A stretch of 10,574 nucleotides of DNA, taken from assembly GCA_900549955.1 (NCBI GenBank), contig URQH01000034.1, positions 1 through 10,574 on the forward strand, in the 5' to 3' direction. Each line of letters starts with the position of its first letter. The first letter of the stretch is position 1. Shown piece after piece: positions 6,408-10,574 of the stretch. Under the pieces are notes generated by a model, which saw only the letters and a program-made list of their open reading frames with translations, was not told where the DNA came from and searched no databases. The position numbers and the translations under genes were made by a program. The stretch comes from an uncultured Eubacteriales bacterium (GTDB lineage Bacteria; Bacillota; Clostridia; Christensenellales; CAG-138).

Positions 6408-7415
6408 TCAGCGCACCTCCTCGTATCCGACCTGCTCGCCGTCGAGATAGGCGAGCATGTGAGCCGTCGCGCTTGCATCCTCCGGGAATTGCAGCAGCAT
6501 CTGCCCGTACATGCGCCCGTCGATGATCTTGGTGTCGGCAAACGCGATGTTCACCGGCGTGCCGCAGCGCAGAATCATGTCCGCCACGACCGGCCGGTCG
6601 GCGCTGTTGCCGTCGAACACGATGCGGTAGAGCGGGCCGCCCATGGAGAACGACGTCGGCTGTTCGCCCTGCGGGAAGAGCAGTTTGCGCGCCGCGTCCG
6701 TCCTGGGCCGCCGGAACACCTCTTCCACCGGGCCGACCTCGCAGATGCGGCTCTCGCTGATGATCGCCACGCGGTTGCAGATCTGCTCCACCACGCGCAT
6801 CTCGTGCGTGATGACCAGCACCGTCACGCCCAGCGTGCGGTTCAGCTCCTTGATCAGCGAGAGGATCGACTGCGTCGTCGTCGGGTCGAGCGCGCTGGTC
6901 GCCTCGTCGCACAGCAGCACCTTGGGGTTGGTCGCCAGCGCCCGCGCGATGGCGATGCGCTGTTTCTGCCCGCCGGAGAGCTGCGCCGGATACGCCTGTG
7001 CGCGGTCGGACAGGCCGACGATCTCGAGCAGCTCTTTGGCGCGCGCCTTGGCCTCGTGCCGCGGCGTACCGGAGAGCAGCAGCGGGAAGCAGATGTTCTC
7101 CTCCGCCGTGCGCTGCATGAGCAGGTTGAAGCCCTGGAAGATCATGCCGATGGAGCGCCGCGCCTGCCGGAGCTCGGCCTCGCTCATGCGCGTCATGTCC
7201 GCGCCGTCCACGAGGACGGTGCCGCAGGTCGGCCGCTCCAGCAGGTTGATGCACCGCACAAGCGTGCTCTTGCCCGCGCCCGACAGGCCGATGATCCCGA
7301 AGATCTCGCCCGCGCGGATGGACAGGTCGATGTCCGAAAGCGCCGTAACCGCGCCCCCGCCCGTGCCGAAGGTCTTGCCCAGCCCCCTGAGCTCGATGAT
7401 GGTCTTTTCTTCCAT
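6408..7415 (-). CDS. metN: Methionine-type ABC transporter ATP-binding protein MetN with NIL domain (335 aa)
   Basis: Cytoplasmic ATPase of the importer. Walker A GLSGAGKST (43-51), Q-loop Gln94 in IFQGFNLL, signature LSGGQ (146-150), Walker B VLLCDEATSALD (167-178) and switch His204 in ITHEM are all intact. The C-terminal part, about 262-335 (LYRIVFDGN ... GYEEV), is the NIL domain, which in characterised MetN proteins binds methionine and shuts off transport when the cell is replete. ATG 7415 is chosen because GGGAGG (7426-7421) lies 5 bases upstream. A TTG seven codons earlier would place the start within that site's own region. First gene after the T-box leader; the terminator T-tract ends about 20 bases before the start codon. 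Confidence 0.94.
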   Translation of the reverse strand: MEEKTIIELRGLGKTFGTGGGAVTALSDIDLSIRAGEIFGIIGLSGAGKSTLVRCINLLERPTCGTVLVDGADMTRMSEAELRQARRSIGMIFQGFNLLMQRTAEENICFPLLLSGTPRHEAKARAKELLEIVGLSDRAQAYPAQLSGGQKQRIAIARALATNPKVLLCDEATSALDPTTTQSILSLIKELNRTLGVTVLVITHEMRVVEQICNRVAIISESRICEVGPVEEVFRRPRTDAARKLLFPQGEQPTSFSMGGPLYRIVFDGNSADRPVVADMILRCGTPVNIAFADTKIIDGRMYGQMLLQFPEDASATAHMLAYLDGEQVGYEEVR

Positions 7416-7434
7416 GCCTGCCTCCCGTTCCGGC

Positions 7435-7487
7435 AAAAATAATACGCCCCCGATGATCCGTTCCGCTTTGGAACCTCATCAGGGACG
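7435..7487 (-). terminator. Regulated terminator of the T-box leader
   Basis: On the minus strand CGTCCCTGATGAGGTTCC can fold back on GGAACGGATCATCGGGGGCG. The stem has three blocks (7, 5 and 5 pairs) broken by a small internal bulge, and is followed by TATTATTTTT (7444-7435). The outer arm is the same segment the antiterminator uses, which is the normal T-box switch design. metN starts 20 bases downstream. Confidence 0.85.
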
Positions 7488-7752
7488 AGACAGATGCTCC
7501 GTTCGTGGTGCCACCCTGTTTCGCAGCCGCCTCACGGCGGATGCCTCATGGAGTACGGCGCTGACGCGATACCCCTGCGCTGTTACGGGCGCGCCCGTCG
7601 CAGCCTGTGCCGGCCATGCCGGCGGTCGGTGCGCGGCTCCGGAGCCATGTTCGGCGGGGGCCGCGTGTCCCGTTTCACCGGACCGGGACTCTCTTGGACG
7701 AAGCGCGACGCCTACTCTTTCCTTCATTGCCTTTGTCATCGGTATTCGATTG
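7435..7752 (-). ncRNA. T-box riboswitch leader of metNIQ
   Basis: A tRNA-sensing leader of about 318 bases. The T-box itself, AGGGTGGCACCACG, lies at 7517-7504. Stem I landmarks are present: GAGTA (7717-7713) for the 5' side of the specifier loop, AGAGAG (7694-7689) and GGTGAAAC for the distal part. The helix GGCG (7712-7709)/CGCC (7656-7653) is followed by GAACATGG, giving AUG at 7648-7646 as the likely specifier codon. CGTCCCT (7487-7481) can pair either with the T-box (antiterminator) or with GGGGGCG (terminator). Uncharged tRNA would favour antitermination and so expression of the importer. The acceptor bulge reads UGGC, which is odd for tRNA-Met. The specifier register could also be AAC or CAU. 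Confidence 0.93.
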
Positions 7753-7758
7753 GTTCAG

Positions 7759-7787
7759 AGTATACTGTATTTTTTCCCGTTTGTCAA
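7759..7787 (-). promoter_or_regulatory. Promoter of the T-box-metNIQ operon
   Basis: On the minus strand a perfect TTGACA (7787-7782), 17-base spacer with an A-run, then TATACT (7764-7759). This near-consensus promoter would start transcripts at about 7752. It fits a leader whose control is by premature termination rather than initiation. Confidence 0.85.
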
Positions 7788-7885
7788 CCGCCGCGTGGCG
7801 CGGGAGCGCATGGTTTTTCGCCTTTTTTTGCGCGCGCCTGCGGCGGGAGGCCGAAGGGACGGGCCTGCCGCGCCGGGCGCACGAA

Positions 7886-7914
7886 GGCCGGGGGCGCGGT
7901 ACGCGCCCCCGGCC
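7886..7914. terminator. Strong stem-loop after the DUF4367-like lipoprotein gene, possible terminator
   Basis: A perfect 13-bp, almost pure GC stem (arms 7886-7898 and 7902-7914) with a 3-base loop lies 36 bases past the lipoprotein stop on the minus strand. There is no T-tract after it in either direction, so it may be a pausing, Rho-assisted or RNA-protecting structure rather than a standard intrinsic terminator. Confidence 0.5.
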
Positions 7915-7949
7915 GGCAGGGGGGAAGGGTAGCGTTTTGCCGCGAAGCG

Positions 7950-8633
7950 TCACATTTCGGGCGCGAGCTGCGGCGTGAGCTGCTGGATCAGCGCGTCAAA
8001 CGCCGCCTGGTCCAGCCCCTTGGCCGTCAACGAACAGGCCATCGTGTCGTTCGTCAGCCAGGCGACCAGCAGGTCGTCCAGCGAGCCGGACTGGATTTTC
8101 ACCTGTTCGGTGGACTGGTCGGTCAACGTGGCGCCCTGCACGCCGGAGATGTCCCCGGCGCCCTTGGCGGTGCGCAGGCACAGCTCCGCGCCGGCCTCGT
8201 TGCGATAGATGATCTCGCCCACGGTGCCGTCGATCACGGTGAATTCCTCGGCGGTGTAGCCGGAATCCGCATCCAGCACATACACGTGAAAGCCGAGCGC
8301 CGCGTCCAGCTCCTCCACGGAAGCGACCTCTACGCGCGGATTGGGCACGGAGGCCCCGGCGTCGTCGGTCGTCGCGGCCGGGTCGTCCGCCGTCGCGTTC
8401 GCGTCGTCGGTCACCGTGGCCGGGTCGTCGGTCGCCGTGGCGTCCGGCTCGGCGGTCGGGTCGGACGGCTCGAGCACGACCGGCTCGCTCGTGGGTTCGG
8501 CAGTGGGTTCGCCCGTGGGCGCGGCGGTGTTGCCGTTCCCGGCCGAATTGTTTCCGGTGCTGCAGGCGGCAAGCGCCAGCAGCAGCAGTGCGCTCAGCAG
8601 CAGCGCGAGCGTGGTTTTCCAATTGCGATGCAT
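7950..8633 (-). CDS. Lipoprotein with acidic repeat linker and DUF4367-like C-terminal domain (227 aa)
   Basis: A predicted surface lipoprotein of unknown function. The signal peptide ends in lipobox LAAC (Cys24). Residues 28-97 form a long Pro/Thr/Asp-rich tether containing seven-residue repeats. The folded part, about 98-227 (VPNPRVEVASVEELDAALGF ... SGYTAEEFTVIDGTVGEIIYRN ... RTAKGAGDISGV), resembles the DUF4367 type of extracellular domain seen in Clostridia lipoproteins and at the ends of some anti-sigma factors. No catalytic motif is visible. ATG 8633 has a strong AAAGGAGG site 8-9 bases upstream. It appears to be a single gene, separated by 140 bases from the TIM-barrel gene behind it. 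The domain assignment rests on my pattern recognition, not a profile search. Confidence 0.8.
   Translation of the reverse strand: MHRNWKTTLALLLSALLLLALAACSTGNNSAGNGNTAAPTGEPTAEPTSEPVVLEPSDPTAEPDATATDDPATVTDDANATADDPAATTDDAGASVPNPRVEVASVEELDAALGFHVYVLDADSGYTAEEFTVIDGTVGEIIYRNEAGAELCLRTAKGAGDISGVQGATLTDQSTEQVKIQSGSLDDLLVAWLTNDTMACSLTAKGLDQAAFDALIQQLTPQLAPEM
8346..8450 (-). repeat. Heptad repeats in the lipoprotein linker
   Basis: Residues 62-96 of the lipoprotein fall into five consecutive seven-residue units: EPDATAT, DDPATVT, DDANATA, DDPAATT and DDAGASV. The 21-base period is visible in the DNA, with GTCGTC-type repeats. Such units often change in number between strains by slippage; here they make an acidic, unstructured spacer. 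Confidence 0.7.
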
Positions 8634-8773
8634 ATCGGATTCCTCCTTTTGCGGTTTTGGCGGCGCGTCTGTCCGTGCCGCTGGGGATACAATACCGCCG
8701 GGATATGTTGTCCGTATGAACGCAACATGGCCGTTTCTTGTAAAATCGGGAAAGAAACTGTGAACCGCCTCCC
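8634..8773 (-). other. Gap between the TIM-barrel gene and the lipoprotein gene
   Basis: These 140 bases hold the lipoprotein ribosome site (AAAGGAGG) and an AT-richer stretch around 8700-8765. I could not place a convincing promoter pair (candidates TTTACA and TATTGT have poor partners or spacing). No terminator hairpin with a T-tract follows the TIM-barrel stop. Confidence 0.4.
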
Positions 8774-9448
8774 TCAGCGGAAGTCTGCGCCGCGGTACTT
8801 GTCCATCAGGATGCGGAACAGCTCGTTGGTCGTCGGCGGCGTGTAGCTGATGGCGTTGGCGCCCGCGTCGATGGTCCGCGCGATGGTCTCCGGCGTCGGC
8901 CCGCCGGTGGCGATGATCGGCACGTCGGGGAACTGGCGGCGCACGGCGGCGACGACCTCCGGTGTGCGCGCCGCGGCGGAGATGTTCAAAAGCTGTGCGC
9001 CGGCGTCGAGCCGCGCGGCGATGTCGGCGTGCTCGTTGAGCACGGTGCACACGATGGGGATGTCCACGACGGCGTGCATCTGGCCGACGATCTCGTCGGT
9101 GATCGGCGCGTTGACGACCACGGCCATCGCGCCCTGCGCCTCCGCGTCCTGCGCAAGCGCCGCCACGCGCGGCCCGCCGGTCGTGCCGCCGCCCACGCCG
9201 CAGAACACGGGCAGGCTCGACGCGCGGATGATCGCGTCGGTGATCGCCTGCTGCGGCGTGAACGGATAGACCGCGAGCACGGCGTCGGCGTTGCAGTTGC
9301 GGATGATGGCGATGTCGGTGGTGAACACGAGGGATTTGATCCGCCGGCCGTGGATCAGGATGCCGCTGCAGGAAAAGATGACCTGCGGCATCTCCACGAT
9401 GTGATCCCTGAGCGGGGAGGACACGCGGGGCAGGATTTTGCGTTCCAT
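8774..9448 (-). CDS. TIM-barrel-like protein of unknown function (224 aa)
   Basis: A probable cytoplasmic (beta/alpha) barrel protein, the type often labelled only 'hydrolase' in databases. Alternating strand-like segments are evident: SLVFTTDIAIIRNCNADAVL, LPVFCGVGGGTTGG (80-93), AMAVVVNAP (107-115), IPIVCTVLNEH (130-140), AQLLNISAAA, VPIIATGGPT (176-185) and ANAISYTPPT (197-206). The late GG loop after a strand is like a phosphate-binding site of TIM barrels acting on phosphorylated ligands. No catalytic residue can be named with confidence. ATG 9448 (MERKILP) is chosen because AGGAG lies 10 bases upstream. A GTG three codons earlier would abut that site. It stands alone, divergent from the sigma factor gene. 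Confidence 0.8.
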   Translation of the reverse strand: MERKILPRVSSPLRDHIVEMPQVIFSCSGILIHGRRIKSLVFTTDIAIIRNCNADAVLAVYPFTPQQAITDAIIRASSLPVFCGVGGGTTGGPRVAALAQDAEAQGAMAVVVNAPITDEIVGQMHAVVDIPIVCTVLNEHADIAARLDAGAQLLNISAAARTPEVVAAVRRQFPDVPIIATGGPTPETIARTIDAGANAISYTPPTTNELFRILMDKYRGADFR

Positions 9449-9485
9449 GTTTGCCACGCTCCTTTTCTCAATGATAGATGATGGA

Positions 9486-9510
9486 TAAAAATAACAACTT
9501 GGTATTTTTA
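9486..9510. repeat. AT-rich inverted repeat upstream of the TIM-barrel gene
   Basis: TAAAAATA (9486-9493) and TATTTTTA (9503-9510) are perfect inverted arms separated by 9 bases. The position, 38 bases before the TIM-barrel start and over its weak -35 candidate, would suit an operator. The simple A/T composition means chance is a fair alternative. Confidence 0.45.
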
Positions 9511-9624
9511 CTCATTTCGCCCCGGCATGGCCCGTTTCCTGCCGCAAAATGTGAATGAAAAGCGAACAAACGAACGGCAACGAGGATTCGCGCAGAACCG
9601 CCCCTGTTCCATTTGCCGGAAATC

Positions 9625-9633
9625 TGCTATACT
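9625..9633 (+). promoter_or_regulatory. Extended -10 promoter of the sigma factor operon
   Basis: TGCTATACT matches an extended -10 (TGn plus TATACT). The base positions 17 upstream (TGTTCC, 9605-9610) are a poor -35, which extended -10 promoters tolerate. Transcription would start near 9640, about 70 bases before the ATG at 9711. Confidence 0.5.
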
Positions 9634-9710
9634 GTCTTGTGAGAAAATTCGCTCCACCGCGCAACCAAAGGCGGCGCCGCGCGGTGTTTTGGGCAGGAAG
9701 AGAGGAACGG

Positions 9711-10229
9711 ATGGAACCCGTCGAAACCTCGCGGCGCCGTCCGCCCGTCACCGGCGCGGACGCGCTGTTCCAAACTTATGGCGACATGGTCTACCGGCTC
9801 GCGTTTCTGCGCACCAAGTCCGCGGCGGACGCGGAGGACGTGTTGCAGGAGGTGTTCGTGCGCTGCCTGCGTAGCAACCCGGCGTGGGCGGACGCGGAGC
9901 ACCAGAAGGCGTGGTTCATCCGCGTGACGATCAACTGTTCCAAATCGCTCGTGACCTCGGCGTGGCGGCGGCATGCGACGCCGCTCGAGACCGTGCCGGA
10001 GCCGGACAGCCTGCTCACCGAAATGCAGGAGGAGACGGACGTCTATGGCGCGGTGCTGCAGCTGCCGCAGAAATACCGCACCGCCATCCACCTCTACTAT
10101 TACGAGGGTTACAGCGTGCGGGAGATTGCCCAGATGACGGGCAGCACGGAGCCGGCGGTCAAGTCCCAGCTCTTCCGGGCGCGCGAGCTGCTGCGGGAGC
10201 AGCTGAAGGGGGAATTTATCGATGTTTGA
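9711..10229 (+). CDS. ECF-type RNA polymerase sigma factor (172 aa)
   Basis: A small sigma-70 family factor with only regions 2 and 4. Region 2 spans about 17-83: ADALFQTYGDMVYRLAFLRT, AEDVLQEVFVRCLR and KAWFIRVTINCSKSL. Region 4 spans about 107-165: VLQLPQKYRTAIHLYYYEGY, followed by the helix-turn-helix SVREIAQMTGSTEPAVKSQLFRARELL. The length is typical of the group. ATG 9711 follows GAGAGGA at 5 bases. In-frame codons back to 9555 cross the promoter and are rejected. The stop overlaps the start of the next gene by 8 bases (ATGTTTGA), the usual layout of a sigma and anti-sigma pair, so its activity is probably held at the membrane. The target genes and the signal are unknown. Confidence 0.92.
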   Translation: MEPVETSRRRPPVTGADALFQTYGDMVYRLAFLRTKSAADAEDVLQEVFVRCLRSNPAWADAEHQKAWFIRVTINCSKSLVTSAWRRHATPLETVPEPDSLLTEMQEETDVYGAVLQLPQKYRTAIHLYYYEGYSVREIAQMTGSTEPAVKSQLFRARELLREQLKGEFIDV

Positions 10230-10574
10230 GGAGCAATACCGGCGCGACAACGAACGGTTGCACGCCCCGGCCGACGCGCTGGAGAAGATCCGGCGGCGGG
10301 CGGAGGCGGAGGCGCCGCGCCGCCACACGGCCATGTGGGCGCGCTATGCGGCGGCGGCCGCGGCGCTGCTTTTGTGGAAGGCCCCGCTGCCGCTGCCGAT
10401 CAAGATACTCGCGCTGTTTGGCTGCGCCTTTTCGTATTTTTATCCCGTGATCTCCCGCAGCTATTGCCTGATCCCTCTGTTTGCCTTCATGATGGCGCAT
10501 TTTTACCGCACCCGCAGGGAAAAGCCCGCGTGGTACGGGCTGTCTATCGCCCTGATGGTGCAGACGCACGTCAT
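10222..10574 (+). CDS. Membrane protein overlapping the sigma gene, probable anti-sigma factor (partial, runs off the window)
   Basis: The start ATG lies inside the last codons of the sigma gene; 117 complete codons are read with no stop before the edge. Residues 1-33 (MFEEQYRRDNERLHAPADAL then a charged helix) look like the short cytoplasmic N-terminus of Clostridia anti-sigma proteins, which binds the sigma factor. From about residue 36, hydrophobic stretches follow (about 39-52, 58-75, 81-96 and 104 onward), so it looks multi-pass rather than having the single span usual for anti-sigma factors. No zinc-binding HxxxCxxC is visible. The anti-sigma role is inferred from the overlap and the N-terminus. 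The extracellular sensing part, if any, is missing. Confidence 0.78.
   Translation, partial: MFEEQYRRDNERLHAPADALEKIRRRAEAEAPRRHTAMWARYAAAAAALLLWKAPLPLPIKILALFGCAFSYFYPVISRSYCLIPLFAFMMAHFYRTRREKPAWYGLSIALMVQTHV

Larger units (their letters stand above)
9449..9710. other. Divergent intergenic region between the TIM-barrel gene and the sigma factor gene
   Basis: An AT-rich block (9461-9515) serves the minus-strand gene. A weak promoter candidate is TTGTTA (9497-9492) with TATCAT (9476-9471), but the spacer is only 15 bases. A perfect inverted repeat (9486-9510) overlaps it. An extended -10 promoter for the sigma gene lies at 9625-9633. I see no small gene or RNA structure in the rest. Confidence 0.45.

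Noticed and set aside
4831..6450. Plus-strand open frame of 539 codons
   Set aside because: Antisense to metQ and metI, starts inside the terminator palindrome, and its His/Arg/Asp-rich translation has no family features.
6459..7442. Plus-strand open frame of 327 codons
   Set aside because: Mirror frame of metN, rich in His/Asp/Arg; no ribosome site or motif.
8346..8450. Short repeats that might be a CRISPR-like array
   Set aside because: The 21-base units are contiguous, in frame and coding for a Thr/Asp/Ala linker; there are no spacers and no cas genes.
7494..8846. Plus-strand open frame of 450 codons
   Set aside because: It runs antisense through the T-box leader, its promoter and the lipoprotein gene, with low-complexity Arg/Gly-rich translation and no recognisable domain. 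High GC explains it.
9613..9633. TTGCCG paired with TATACT as a sigma-gene promoter
   Set aside because: The spacer is only 9 bases; the extended -10 reading is more sensible.

Overview
This window is high-GC DNA from what looks like a Gram-positive anaerobe of the Clostridia (Firmicutes). That is an inference from the gene families, not a species call. The supporting signs are a T-box leader, a YtrA-type GntR regulator next to an ABC-2 exporter, lipoproteins with classical lipoboxes and Pro/Thr-rich linkers, strong AGGAGG-type ribosome binding sites, and TTGACA/TATAAT-type promoters sitting in AT-rich islands. The high GC produces many long antisense open frames. I treated these as shadows.

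Layout, left to right. (1) 102-1865, minus: a 587-residue cell-wall lipoprotein with two SH3-like regions, a probable decayed NlpC/P60 domain and an intact NlpC/P60 peptidase domain; it has its own promoter. (2) 1957-3935, minus: a three-gene operon gntR (YtrA-type), ABC ATPase, ABC-2 permease. Its promoter carries a perfect 16-bp palindrome, probably the regulator's own operator. (3) 4086-4766, plus: a HAD phosphatase transcribed divergently from gntR, with the -35 boxes of the two promoters overlapping. (4) 4814-4849: a perfect palindromic bidirectional terminator shared by the HAD gene and the convergent met operon. (5) 4873-7752, minus: promoter, T-box riboswitch, then metN, metI and metQ, a complete methionine-type ABC importer. 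(6) 7950-8633, minus: a lipoprotein with a heptad-repeat acidic linker and a DUF4367-like domain. (7) 8774-9448, minus: a TIM-barrel-like protein of unknown function. (8) 9711 to the right edge, plus: an ECF-type sigma factor whose stop overlaps the start of a membrane protein cut by the window end, probably its anti-sigma partner.

How the parts work together. The metNIQ leader should sense uncharged tRNA and open transcription of the importer when its amino acid is scarce. The GntR regulator probably represses its own operon until a cell-envelope or drug-like signal arrives. The sigma factor and overlapping membrane protein form a probable signal-transduction pair. Several genes act at the envelope (NlpC/P60 lipoprotein, ABC-2 exporter, DUF4367-like lipoprotein, sigma/membrane pair).

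I did not find a clearly new multi-gene system, CRISPR array, tRNA, rRNA or insertion sequence. The points most worth checking are the mismatch between the T-box acceptor bulge and a methionine assignment, the decayed second peptidase domain, the in-frame 12-codon duplication across the stop codon of the NlpC gene, and the hairpin between the ribosome binding site and the start of the ABC ATPase gene.
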